From Sphingomonas faeni (GTDB lineage Bacteria > Pseudomonadota > Alphaproteobacteria > Sphingomonadales > Sphingomonadaceae): DNA of 64,000 bases. This document shows, in pieces, positions 1 to 9,044 of this stretch (positions within the stretch are counted from its first letter, which is position 1; every line of letters starts with the position of its first letter). Both the position numbers and the translations under genes were made by a program. The stretch lies in NCBI RefSeq assembly GCF_023195535.1, contig NZ_JALPNF010000004.1, forward strand, positions 211,777-275,776, given 5' to 3'. The notes beneath the pieces are model-generated. The model was not told where the DNA came from and did no database searches. It saw nothing but the letters and a program-made list of their open reading frames with translations.

Positions 1-150
1 CTCCAGCGTCGGCGCGCCGACCAGCTGCGGCGTCCCGAGCCGCGCATCGCCGCCCGGCTCGCCCGCAACGGCCGCCGCCAGCGCCGGGAAGGGGAGGGCG
101 CTGAGCCCCAGCGCGATAGCCGCCCAGGAAACCGATCGGGTCCGAATCAT
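1..150 (-). CDS. Secreted protein, N-terminal fragment (product unknown)
   Basis: The first 50 codons of a gene that runs off the left edge. The ATG at 150 overlaps the TGA of the upstream glycosylase gene (ATGA), so the two are probably translationally coupled. Residues 1-27 look like a Sec signal peptide: a basic start (MIRTRSV), a hydrophobic core (WAAIALGLSALPFPALA) and an AxA cleavage site. The mature part visible here is too short to assign. In related genomes a lytic transglycosylase often sits here, but nothing in these 50 residues shows that. Confidence 0.6.
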   Translation of the reverse strand, partial: MIRTRSVSWAAIALGLSALPFPALAAAVAGEPGGDARLGTPQLVGAPTLE

Positions 151-917
151 CTCACGCCCTCTTGCGATATCTGTTCGCGCATCAGCATCTGCAAATCCTT
201 CCAGGCCTCGGCCTTGGCCGCTGGCTTCTCGATCAGAAACCGCGGGTGAAAGCTCGCGACCACGTTCGTCATGTGCGACGCGTCACCGACCCCTGTTTGT
301 GCGGTCTTATGGTTAAACCCATGTAAACGCCCGCGCGCGGCCTGTAATTCCGTCCCGAGGATTGCACGGCTCGCCGCATTGCCCAGCAGCAGCAACCGCT
401 TCGGCGCGACCAAGCCGATGTGATGCTTGGCGATTTCCGCAAGCCGCTCCTCGACCTCGCTCTGGATCCGCCCCGCCGTCGGCCGCTTCGCGCACACCGC
501 CGCGAGGTGCACCTCGTCGCGGGTCAGCCCGATCGCCGCGAGCATCTTGTCGAGCAACCGTCCCGACGCGCCGCTGAGCAATGCGCCCGCATCGCCGTCG
601 TCGCGGTCAGGGCAATCGACAAGCACCATGACCGTAGCGTCAGCCGGCCCGGTCGCGGTCAGCGAAACCCCGCTCCAGTCGGCTTCCGGAACCTCGGCCC
701 CGGTCCGCCAGTTGAGGAAATCGGCGAGCGTAAGCGGCATGACCGACGGCGCAGCAACCGGTGTAGCAAGTGCGGGCTGGGTAACGACGAGCGGCTCGGG
801 AGCGGCGAACCAGTTGCGCGGGACGTCGTCGACCAGCGTGTCGACGCCAGCCTCGTGCCACCAGTCGAGCGCGCTCGCCGCGGCGTTTCGCCAATCGATG
901 GTTTGGTCCGCCCCCAT
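147..917 (-). CDS. Uracil-DNA glycosylase superfamily protein lacking Fe-S cysteines
   Basis: A 256-residue protein of the family 4/5 uracil-DNA glycosylase fold. The fold is recognisable from residues 115-180 (SGASGRLLDKMLAAIGL, then VCAKRPTAGR, then PKRLLLLGNAA) and from the C-terminal ASFHPRFLIEKP around residues 221-232, which matches the DNA-binding HP(S/A) loop. Family 4 enzymes normally carry four cysteines for a 4Fe-4S cluster and a GEAPG-type active-site loop. Here the whole protein has only two cysteines (about 102 and 142) and the loop reads VLVDCPDRDD. The N-terminal 60 residues are Ala/Pro-rich. It could be a divergent glycosylase or an inactive relative. It is upstream of, and coupled to, the secreted-protein gene. 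Confidence 0.8.
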   Translation of the reverse strand: MGADQTIDWRNAAASALDWWHEAGVDTLVDDVPRNWFAAPEPLVVTQPALATPVAAPSVMPLTLADFLNWRTGAEVPEADWSGVSLTATGPADATVMVLVDCPDRDDGDAGALLSGASGRLLDKMLAAIGLTRDEVHLAAVCAKRPTAGRIQSEVEERLAEIAKHHIGLVAPKRLLLLGNAASRAILGTELQAARGRLHGFNHKTAQTGVGDASHMTNVVASFHPRFLIEKPAAKAEAWKDLQMLMREQISQEGVR

Positions 918-1002
918 CGGGTAACCTATGCTGCACGGTTGACGTGGCGGTCAACTCGCGCAATCGCCATATTAGCCAAGACGGTGTCCGCCCGAGCCCG
1001 GA

Positions 1003-1017
1003 CGAACGTAACGTTCG
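1003..1017. promoter_or_regulatory. 15-bp dyad upstream of ETF-QO, candidate operator
   Basis: CGAACGT-A-ACGTTCG is a perfect 7-bp inverted repeat around one central base, 37 bases before the ETF-QO start and between two divergent genes. Its size and place suit a repressor site, but no regulator is identified. Confidence 0.3.
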
Positions 1018-1053
1018 GGAAGTGGGGCAAATAGGGGAGATCCCCGGGAGACG

Positions 1054-2718
1054 ATGATGACGACACGTGAATCGATGCCCTATGATGTGGTGATCGTCGG
1101 CGCAGGTCCGGCGGGGCTTTCGGCAGCGATCCGTCTCAAACAACTGGCCGCCGAGAAGGACGCGGAGATCAGCGTCTGCGTGCTCGAAAAGGGCTCCGAA
1201 GTCGGCGCGCATATTCTCTCGGGCGCGGTCATCGATCCCAAGAGCCTCGACGAGCTCCTGCCGACCTGGCGCGACGACGGCTGCCCGCTCGCCGAGGTTC
1301 CGGTGACCGAGAACCATCACTGGATCCTGAGCAAGACGAAGAAGAGCGAGATGCCGCACTTCGTCACGCCGTCGTTCATGCACAACAAGGGCACGTACAC
1401 GGGCTCGCTCGGCAACCTCTGCCGCTGGCTCGCGGGCAAGGCGGAGGAACTCGGCGTCGAGATCTTCCCGGGCTTTGCCGCCGCCGAAATCCTGTTCAAC
1501 GACGACGGATCGGTGAAGGGCGTCGCGACCGGCGACATGGGCGTCGCGCGCGACGGCACGCACAAGGGCGACTACACGCCGGGGCTCGAACTCCACGCCA
1601 AATACACCTTCTTCTCGGAAGGCTGCCGCGGGCACCTAACCAAGCAACTGATCGCCAAGTTCGCGCTCGACAAGGACAGCGATCCGCAGGTCTACGGCCT
1701 CGGCATCAAGGAGCTGTGGGACATCGATCCCGCGCTCCACAGCCCCGGCCGCGTCATCCATACGCAGGGCTGGCCGCTGACCGAAACCGATGGTTCGAAC
1801 GGCGGTGGCTGGATCTATCACCAGGCGAACGGCCAGGTCTCGATCGGCTTCGTCACGTGGCTCAACTACACCAACCCGCATCTCTCGCCGTTCCACGAGA
1901 TGCAGCGCTGGAAGACGCATCCCGAGATCGCCGCGCTGCTGAAGGGCGCTAAGCGCGTCAGCTACGGCGCGCGCGCGATCAGCGACGGCGGGCTTCAGTC
2001 GATCCCTAAGCTGGTCATGCCCGGCGCGGCCCTGATCGGCGACAGCGCCGGTTTCCTCAACGTGCCGCGCATCAAGGGCACGCATACCGCGATGAAGTCC
2101 GGCATGATGGCCGCCGAGGCCGCGGTCGAGGCGATCGTCTCGCAGCGCGGTCACGACGAGCTCGCCGCCTATCCCGAGGCGTTCGAGCGGTCGTGGGTCA
2201 AGAAGGAGCTGTCGGTCGTCCGCAACGTCGTGCCGCTGGTCAAGAAGTTCGGCGATCTGGTCGGCTCGGGGCTCGCCGGCATCACGATGTGGCTCGAGCA
2301 TCTGGGGATCAAGGTGCCCTTCACGATGCACCACCATCCCGACCATGAGAGCCTGTGGCGCAAGGACCTCGTCAAGCCGATCGCCTATCCCAAGGCCGAT
2401 GGCGTCCTGACGTTCGACCGCCTCTCGTCGGTGTTCATCTCGAACACCAACCACGAGGAGGACCAGCCGGTCCACCTGACGCTCAAGGATCCGGCGGTGC
2501 CGATCGAATACAACCTGCCGATGTACGACGAGCCCGCGCAACGCTATTGCCCGGCCGGCGTTTACGAGGTGGTCGGCGAGGAAACCGGCGACCCGAAGTT
2601 CGTCATCAACGCGCAGAACTGCGTCCACTGCAAGACCTGCGACATCAAGGACCCCACCCAGAATATCAACTGGGTCGTACCCGAGGGCGGCGGAGGCCCC
2701 AATTATCCCAACATGTAA
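1054..2718 (+). CDS. Electron-transfer flavoprotein:ubiquinone oxidoreductase
   Basis: Passes electrons from reduced ETF (fatty-acid and amino-acid dehydrogenases) to ubiquinone at the inner membrane. The 554-residue length is typical. The N-terminus holds the FAD dinucleotide motif VVIVGAGPAG (residues 12-21). The C-terminus holds the 4Fe-4S ligands: one cysteine in YCPAGVYEV and three in NCVHCKTCDIKDP. The TRGHLTK-like and GDSAGFLNVPRIKGTH segments are also family features. MMTTRES could equally start at the second Met. The 3' end overlaps the upstream reading frame of the TPR protein. Confidence 0.95.
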   Translation: MMTTRESMPYDVVIVGAGPAGLSAAIRLKQLAAEKDAEISVCVLEKGSEVGAHILSGAVIDPKSLDELLPTWRDDGCPLAEVPVTENHHWILSKTKKSEMPHFVTPSFMHNKGTYTGSLGNLCRWLAGKAEELGVEIFPGFAAAEILFNDDGSVKGVATGDMGVARDGTHKGDYTPGLELHAKYTFFSEGCRGHLTKQLIAKFALDKDSDPQVYGLGIKELWDIDPALHSPGRVIHTQGWPLTETDGSNGGGWIYHQANGQVSIGFVTWLNYTNPHLSPFHEMQRWKTHPEIAALLKGAKRVSYGARAISDGGLQSIPKLVMPGAALIGDSAGFLNVPRIKGTHTAMKSGMMAAEAAVEAIVSQRGHDELAAYPEAFERSWVKKELSVVRNVVPLVKKFGDLVGSGLAGITMWLEHLGIKVPFTMHHHPDHESLWRKDLVKPIAYPKADGVLTFDRLSSVFISNTNHEEDQPVHLTLKDPAVPIEYNLPMYDEPAQRYCPAGVYEVVGEETGDPKFVINAQNCVHCKTCDIKDPTQNINWVVPEGGGGPNYPNM

Positions 2719-2746
2719 GCGTCTGTTTCTCGCACTAGGTCTTGCC

Positions 2747-4132
2747 GTGGCGGCTCCCGCCACGGCGGGAACGGGTGATCTCTCCGCCTATCTGAAGGCC
2801 CGCGCCGCCGACGCCGCGGGCAGGCCGGACCTTGCCGCCGCCAGCTACGCCAAAGTGCTGGCGGCATCGCCCGACGATCCCGTCGTCGCGATCCGTGCCT
2901 ATCGCGAGGCGCTGGAGGCGGGCGACATGCCGCTCGCGACGCGCGCCGTAGCCGTGCTCAACAAGGCCGGCGTCGCCCCCGCCGACGCCGCGCTTCTGCC
3001 ACTCGCCGATGCCGCGCGGCAGGGCGACACCAAGGCCGCAAACGCCGCCATCGCCACGCTCGCCACCGGCCCGCTCGTGGTGCTCGCGCCCTCGCTGTAC
3101 GCCTGGGTCGCGCACGCCGAGGGACGCGACCCCGAACCGTCGCTCGCCACGGCCGCGAAGGACCCCGTCGCCAATCGCTTCGCCACCGAGACGCGCGTGC
3201 TGATCGCGGCGGCGCCGGCCAAGCAACCGCTCGCGATCGGCGTCTCGCGGCTGCTCGCGCGCCTCGCCAGCGACCTCGCAGCCGGCGAACCCTCGCCGCT
3301 GTCGATCGCTTTGACGCAGGCCGCGCTGCGCGCCGACCCCCGTTATGACGGCGCGCGCATCCTCCTCGCCGACGCGCTCGCCCGCAACAAGGTCGTCGAC
3401 CGTGCGCTCGCCGTCCTCGACGAGATCGACCCAATGGGCCCATCCGCCGCGGCCGCCGGCGCCGAACGCGTCGATATCCTGTCGAACGCCGGTCGCGACG
3501 GCGAAGCACTCGCGGCCGCCAAGAACCGCATCGACCAGCAGGGCGCGGAGCCCGCCGACTGGCAACGCTACGCCGACCTGTTGCTGACGACCGGCAACCC
3601 CGCCGAAGCCGCCACCTGGTACCAGCGCATCATCGCCGCCGACGGGGACAAGGGCGGCACTTGGGGCGCGTGGCTGCAATATGGTGGTGCGCTCGATCAG
3701 GCCGGTCGCTGGCCCGAAGCGCGCGACGCTTTGGAAAAAGCCGTCGCCCGAGGCCCCGCGCAACCGCTTGCGCTCAATTACCTCGGCTTCGCGCAGGTCG
3801 AGCATGGCGACGACATCCCCGCCTCGATTCGGTTGCTAGAGCGCGCCACCCGCCTCGACCCGACCAGCGCCTCGATCACCGATTCGCTGGGCTGGGCCTA
3901 CCACCTCTCCGGCAACACCGCGCGCGCGCTCCCGCTGCTCGAAACCGCCGCGCAGGCCGAACCCACCAACGCCGAAATATCCGATCACCTAGGCGACGCA
4001 TACTGGAGCACGGGCCGAAACTACGAAGCCCGCTACGCCTGGCGCGCCGCGCTCCTCACCGCCGAACCCACCGAAACCGCACGCATAACCGCAAAGATCG
4101 CCAACGCCCTCCCCCCCAACGCCCGCCGCTGA
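2747..4132 (+). CDS. TPR-repeat protein, probably exported
   Basis: About 461 residues rich in Ala, with tetratricopeptide-like helix pairs along the length, clearest from about residue 270 (WQRYADLLLTTGNPAEAATWYQ, then LNYLGFAQVEHG and SLGWAYHLSGNTARALPLLE). Such proteins scaffold protein complexes; the partner is unknown. The listed start is a GTG. The frame stays open upstream and there encodes KRLFLALGLAVAAPATAG, a good signal-peptide core, but no ATG, GTG or TTG precedes it; the nearest candidates are ATT at 2702 and ATC at 2705, inside the end of ETF-QO. The true N-terminus is therefore uncertain. Confidence 0.8.
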   Translation: MAAPATAGTGDLSAYLKARAADAAGRPDLAAASYAKVLAASPDDPVVAIRAYREALEAGDMPLATRAVAVLNKAGVAPADAALLPLADAARQGDTKAANAAIATLATGPLVVLAPSLYAWVAHAEGRDPEPSLATAAKDPVANRFATETRVLIAAAPAKQPLAIGVSRLLARLASDLAAGEPSPLSIALTQAALRADPRYDGARILLADALARNKVVDRALAVLDEIDPMGPSAAAAGAERVDILSNAGRDGEALAAAKNRIDQQGAEPADWQRYADLLLTTGNPAEAATWYQRIIAADGDKGGTWGAWLQYGGALDQAGRWPEARDALEKAVARGPAQPLALNYLGFAQVEHGDDIPASIRLLERATRLDPTSASITDSLGWAYHLSGNTARALPLLETAAQAEPTNAEISDHLGDAYWSTGRNYEARYAWRAALLTAEPTETARITAKIANALPPNARR

Positions 4133-4187
4133 AACAACGGCCCTTGCCCTGAAAGCTGAGAGGGAAGGGGCTTGCTCCGCCAACATC

Positions 4188-4268
4188 TGTCACCCCAGCG
4201 AACGCTGGGGTCTCTCACGAGGCGCGCATCGCCGCCAACGATAAGATTCCAGCGTTCGCTGGGATGAC
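4188..4268. repeat. Palindromic repeat pair, CCCCAGCG-type
   Basis: Two inverted copies of a short hairpin (CCCCAGCGAACGCTGGGG, then CCAGCGTTCGCTGGGA) in opposite orientation, just before ispE. The same type occurs near 21.7 kb and 50.05 kb. REP/BIME-like element. Confidence 0.75.
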
Positions 4269-4337
4269 GGTCGATTGTTGGCTAAGCGAATCGGCAAAGC
4301 GCGCACCAAGCCCGCCGCCAAACCCCGAGACACCGCA

Positions 4338-5264
4338 ATGCCCGCCATCACCGAACCCGCCCCCGCCAAGATCAACCTGGCTCTCCACGTCCGCCGCCGC
4401 CGGCTCGACGGCTATCACGACCTCGAAACCCTCTTCGCCTTCGCCACCGACGGCGACCTCATCACGGTAGAAGCCGTCGAGGCTAACAGTTTTACCATAA
4501 CCGGCCCCTTCGCCGCAGCACTTCTCCCAACCCCTACCACCAACCCGGCGAAGGCCGGGGCCCAATTAGGGGTGGCCCCTGAAGACGCGCACGGCTCGGC
4601 CGACGCAGCGCGAGGCGCCGCGCCTTGGCAAGGCAATCTCGTAACCGCCGCCGCCGACGCCTTCACCACCGCCTTCGCCCCCGACACCCATCACGCCATA
4701 ACCCTTGAAAAGCACCTCCCCATTGCCTCAGGCATAGGCGGAGGCTCGGCCGACGCCGCTGCCACGCTCCGCGCGCTGGTCCGCCTCCACGGCATAGATC
4801 CGACCGACCCCCGCCTCCACGAAATCGCCGCGAAACTAGGCGCAGACGTCCCCGCCTGCCTAGCCAATTGCACCATGCTCGGCACCGGCAAAGGCGACAC
4901 GCTGACCACGCTCGAAGGCCTGTCCGGCACGCCACTCCTGCTGGTAAATCCGGGCGTCGCGGTTTCCACCGCCGCCGTCTTCAAGACCTGGGACGGCCAG
5001 GACCGAGGCCCGATTCCGGAAGGTCCCCTCCTCGACCGCGCTAGAGCCGGCCGCAACGACCTCGAGCGCCCCGCGCTGACGCTCGCCCCCATCATCGCCG
5101 AAGTCCGCACGCTTCTCGACGCGGCGCGCGGCGTCATCCTGTCGAGAATGTCCGGCTCCGGCGCCACCTGCTTCGCCCTGTTCGAAACCACCCAGGCCCG
5201 AGACGCAGCGGCTACCGCCGCGCAAGCCTGCGGCTGGTGGACCCTCGCAACGACCATGGCCTGA
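4338..5264 (+). CDS. ispE: 4-diphosphocytidyl-2-C-methyl-D-erythritol kinase
   Basis: GHMP-family kinase of the MEP isoprenoid pathway; phosphorylates CDP-methylerythritol with ATP. Seen: the N-terminal PAPAKINLALHV, the ATP loop PIASGIGGGSADAA near residue 130, and the C-terminal MSGSGATCFALF. The ATG at 4338 is chosen because it places PAKINL at the usual distance; an in-frame TTG lies 63 bases upstream. Roughly residues 62-98, between FAAALL and NLVTAAADAF, have no counterpart in ordinary IspE. Residues 68-79 are translated from a copy of the genome's dispersed CCCCGGCGAAGGCCGGGG repeat, read as [10 protein letters not shown]. The frame stays intact, so the enzyme is probably made with an extra surface loop. 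Confidence 0.93.
   Translation: MPAITEPAPAKINLALHVRRRRLDGYHDLETLFAFATDGDLITVEAVEANSFTITGPFAAALLPTPTTNPAKAGAQLGVAPEDAHGSADAARGAAPWQGNLVTAAADAFTTAFAPDTHHAITLEKHLPIASGIGGGSADAAATLRALVRLHGIDPTDPRLHEIAAKLGADVPACLANCTMLGTGKGDTLTTLEGLSGTPLLLVNPGVAVSTAAVFKTWDGQDRGPIPEGPLLDRARAGRNDLERPALTLAPIIAEVRTLLDAARGVILSRMSGSGATCFALFETTQARDAAATAAQACGWWTLATTMA
4541..4573. repeat. REP-like repeat inside ispE
   Basis: CCCGGCGAAGGCCGGGG followed by CCCAATTAGGGG, the same type as the intergenic copies at 6.99, 8.87, 11.78, 36.32 and 42.30 kb. Here it lies inside the ispE coding frame. Confidence 0.85.
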
Positions 5265-5643
5265 AGAAAAGATGCCACCAGCGATGACGCGATTGCGCGG
5301 TCACGCCACCACGCCACATCCGTCATCCTGACGAAAGTCAGGACCCAGAGCCACAAATGACACCGCGCGTCTTTTCGCCATCTCAAGACTGTTGATGGGC
5401 CGACCACCGCCAAGCCCACGCGCGAGCAAGCCGATCCGTTCTCGACCAAACTCTGACCAGCCCACTCTTCATCTCGGACTTGTTCCGGGATCCACGTTGG
5501 CACGGGATCCGCGGTCTCTGAGCATGCGGGCCGGTTGAGGCGGGATACGAGCCCGGCATGACGGCAGAAGAGGGCAGGGGCGCTCGACGGCTGCTGCTGT
5601 CAAGCAAGCGCCCTTTTCTTCGCAAACTCACCGTTCCCTACTT
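5265..5643. other. Gene-free region with two repeat remnants
   Basis: No convincing gene. It holds a small hairpin (CCTGAC-GAAA-GTCAGG, 5327-5342) and a degenerate longer palindromic repeat at about 5469-5563 (GGACTTGTTCCGGGATCC, ending in GAGCCCGGCATGACGG), which resembles the copy at 39.23-39.33 kb. Confidence 0.5.
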
Positions 5644-5658
5644 GTTCCATGAGAACAA
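5642..5658. promoter_or_regulatory. Candidate LexA (SOS) operator upstream of recA
   Basis: TTGTTC-CATGA-GAACAA is a 6-bp inverted repeat about 66 bases before the recA ATG. GTTC/GAAC half-sites are the building blocks of alphaproteobacterial SOS boxes, although the usual form there is a direct repeat spaced by seven bases, so the match is only partial. Confidence 0.4.
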
Positions 5659-5723
5659 ATAGAATACATCGGTTTGACGCGTTGAATGGCACGCGCGCTT
5701 GCTTTAGCGATGGGAGCTTATCA

Positions 5724-6797
<1,074 letters not shown>

Positions 6798-6805
6798 ACC
6801 ATTAA

Positions 6806-6860
6806 ACCCTCTCCCTCCGGGGAGAGGGAGGGGCCCATGCAAAGCATGGGAGGGTGAGGG
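6806..6860. repeat. Palindromic repeat after recA, possible terminator
   Basis: CCCTCTCCCTCCGGGGAGAGGG followed by CCCATGCAAAGCATGGG: two hairpins directly downstream of the recA stop. It probably ends recA transcription although there is no T-run. Confidence 0.6.
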
Positions 6861-7326
6861 CACGCGGTTGATCGTGCAGGGCGTGTCGACATCGGGCTGC
6901 ATCGGCGTCAGCCTCGACTTTGCGCCGGCGACGGTCTCTACGTAGGCACCGCACCGCACCGCACCGCTCCGCCCCGCCCAACCCTCCACCCCGGCGAAGG
7001 CCGGGGGCCAATTGGAAAGGTGGCAATAACGAAGCGCGATCTATCGTTGCGATTGTCACCCAACCGATCTCCAGCCCCCGCAGAGGTGGTGGCTCCCACC
7101 GAACGGGAGCACCCGCGCGCCCTTGTTCTCCCGCGAAGGCGGGAGCCCAGTCTGGATCCCCGCCTTCGCGGGGAAACAAGAAGGCGCGAGCTGCCGCAGA
7201 AAAATAGCGCAACAGGCGCGGCAGAGCGTCCAATTCCCCAGCGCCAAACCCGCGCGAGCGTCTATACTTCCTATACTTCGCTCCAAGCCGTCGCCCCCCA
7301 GATCCGACCATGAGGCATCCCGACCC
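6861..7326. repeat. Gene-free region with two dispersed repeat copies
   Basis: No gene. One copy of the CACCCCGGCGAAGGCC-type repeat lies at 6987-7020. One copy of the double-hairpin repeat (CCCGCGAAGGCGGG, then CCCCGCCTTCGCGGGG) lies at 7123-7180. A short tandem of CCGCACCGCA units occurs near 6948-6966. Confidence 0.7.
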
Positions 7327-8163
7327 ATGACCACCGCCTACGACTGGACCGGCAGAATAGGCGACGTCTGGGCCGAGGAATGGTGCCGGACAGATCGCAG
7401 CTTCACCAACCTGACCCCGCACCTCAACGCCGCGATCCTCGCCGCCACCGCACCCCAGACGCGCAAGATCATCGACATAGGCTGCGGCGCCGGCGCGACT
7501 TCGCTCGCCACCGCGCAAGCCGTCCCGGACGCGACCGTAACCGGCATCGATCTCTCACCAACGCTGATCGATATCGCCAGACACCGCGCCGAAACCCAGT
7601 CCAACGCCAGCTTCGAATGCGCCGACATCACCGTTGCCGCCCCGAACCACGGCCCGATCGACCTCTACGTCTCGCGCCACGGCGTCATGTTCTTCGCCGA
7701 CCCCCTCGTTGCTTTCGCCACGCTCGCCGAAGCCGCGGCCCCCGACGCTTCGCTCGTCTTCTCCTGTTTCGCCGAACGCGCCGCCAATCGCTGGGCCACC
7801 GAAACCGTCACTGCGACCGGCGGCGATCCCATCGCGCCTGCCAGCACCGCACCCGGCCCCTTCGCGTTTGCCGATCCGACATATGTCGCCGGAATCCTAG
7901 CAACCGCAGGCTGGAATGCCGCTCCGCCTCAGCGCCTGAATTTCGCCTACCGAGCCGGCGAGGGCGCCAATCCCGAGGCCGATGCCGTCGACTATTTCCG
8001 CCGCATAGGCCCGGCCGCCTCCGCCATCCGCGACGCGGCCCCCGAGGAACGCGGGCGCCACATCGCGCGTCTCTCCGAAGTCTGCGCGCATTACAGCGAC
8101 GGCGTCACGGTAGAATTCCCCGCGGCCGCCTGGATCTGGACCGCCCGCAAAACAGCGAATTAG
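7327..8163 (+). CDS. Class I SAM-dependent methyltransferase
   Basis: A 278-residue protein with the Rossmann SAM-binding motif IIDIGCGAGATSLA near residue 49 and the acidic strand end VTGIDLSPTLID. The N-terminus (WTGRIGDVWAEEWCRTDRSF) resembles small-molecule methyltransferases. The substrate is not deducible. The ATG at 7327 is chosen because everything upstream in this frame is translated repeat DNA. Confidence 0.85.
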   Translation: MTTAYDWTGRIGDVWAEEWCRTDRSFTNLTPHLNAAILAATAPQTRKIIDIGCGAGATSLATAQAVPDATVTGIDLSPTLIDIARHRAETQSNASFECADITVAAPNHGPIDLYVSRHGVMFFADPLVAFATLAEAAAPDASLVFSCFAERAANRWATETVTATGGDPIAPASTAPGPFAFADPTYVAGILATAGWNAAPPQRLNFAYRAGEGANPEADAVDYFRRIGPAASAIRDAAPEERGRHIARLSEVCAHYSDGVTVEFPAAAWIWTARKTAN

Positions 8164-8180
8164 AATAACGGGAAGCCAGC

Positions 8181-8816
8181 ATGATCATCGTCCACCACCT
8201 TGAAAACTCGCGATCGCAGCGCATCCTGTGGATGCTCGAGGAGCTCGGCCTCCCCTACGAGATCAAGCGCTACGAGCGGAACAAGCAGACCATGCTCGCC
8301 CCGCCCGAACTCAAGAAGGTGCATCCACTCGGCAAGTCGCCGGTGATCGAGGATGCCGATGTTCAGGGTGGCCAGGTGGTCGCCGAAACCGGCGCGATCG
8401 TCGAATATCTGGTCGACAAGGCCGACGGAAAGCTCGGCGCCCCCGCTAACCGCGCCGACGTGCTTCGCTACCGCTTCTGGCTACATTATGCGGAAGGCTC
8501 GATGATGCCGCCACTGCTGCTGAAGCTCGTCCTCGCGCGCATTCCGATCATGGGCAAGGTCGCGGTCAAGAAGATCCAGCCGATGATCGACGTCCATCTC
8601 GACTATGTCGAATCCGAACTGTCGCAGCGCCCCTGGTTCGCCGGCGCGGAGATGACCGCCGCCGACATCATGATGAGCTTCCCCCTGGAAGCCGCGCGGA
8701 GCCGCGGCGGCCTGAACGAGTCGCGCCCCGCGACGATCGCCTGGCTGGCCAAGGTCCACGCGCGGCCGGCATATCAGGCTGGACTCAAGAAGGGTGGGCC
8801 ATACGCCTACTCTTGA
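8181..8816 (+). CDS. Glutathione S-transferase family protein
   Basis: A 211-residue two-domain protein. An N-terminal thioredoxin-like domain (HHLENSRSQRILWMLEELGL; glutathione-site GKSPVIED and ETGAIVEYL) is followed by an all-helical C-terminal domain (MTAADIMMSFPLEAA). It conjugates or reduces electrophiles with glutathione. It follows the methyltransferase by 17 bases and is probably cotranscribed with it. Confidence 0.9.
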   Translation: MIIVHHLENSRSQRILWMLEELGLPYEIKRYERNKQTMLAPPELKKVHPLGKSPVIEDADVQGGQVVAETGAIVEYLVDKADGKLGAPANRADVLRYRFWLHYAEGSMMPPLLLKLVLARIPIMGKVAVKKIQPMIDVHLDYVESELSQRPWFAGAEMTAADIMMSFPLEAARSRGGLNESRPATIAWLAKVHARPAYQAGLKKGGPYAYS

Positions 8817-8870
8817 GGGCTGCAGACCAGGAGCCGCGTCGAGGCCGAGAATGCGACCTTTCCCTCAACA

Positions 8871-8974
8871 CCACCCCGGCGAAGGCCGGGGCCCAGTTGG
8901 AAAGGTTGGAGTAACGAGGCGCGCCGGTCACCATCAGCGTCCCCCAACTGGACCCCGGCCTTCGCCGGGGCGGT
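8871..8974. repeat. Inverted pair of GGCGAAGGCC repeats
   Basis: Two copies in opposite orientation (CCCCGGCGAAGGCCGGGGCC at the left, its complement at 8952-8971) separated by about 40 bases, between convergent genes; BIME-like and probably a bidirectional transcription stop. Confidence 0.8.
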
Positions 8975-9044
8975 ACTTCTTCAGTGGTCCGCCAGCGTAA
9001 AAGGGCATCCTTGGGACGTCATCGGCTCAACATCGCCAATCGCT

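Noticed and set aside
5649..5723. Earlier in-frame ATG for recA
   Set aside because: It lies inside the probable SOS operator and would add 25 residues absent from RecA proteins.
6987..7180. CRISPR-like appearance of spaced repeats
   Set aside because: The units are palindromic, differ in spacing and orientation, and no cas genes are near; they are REP-like hairpins.
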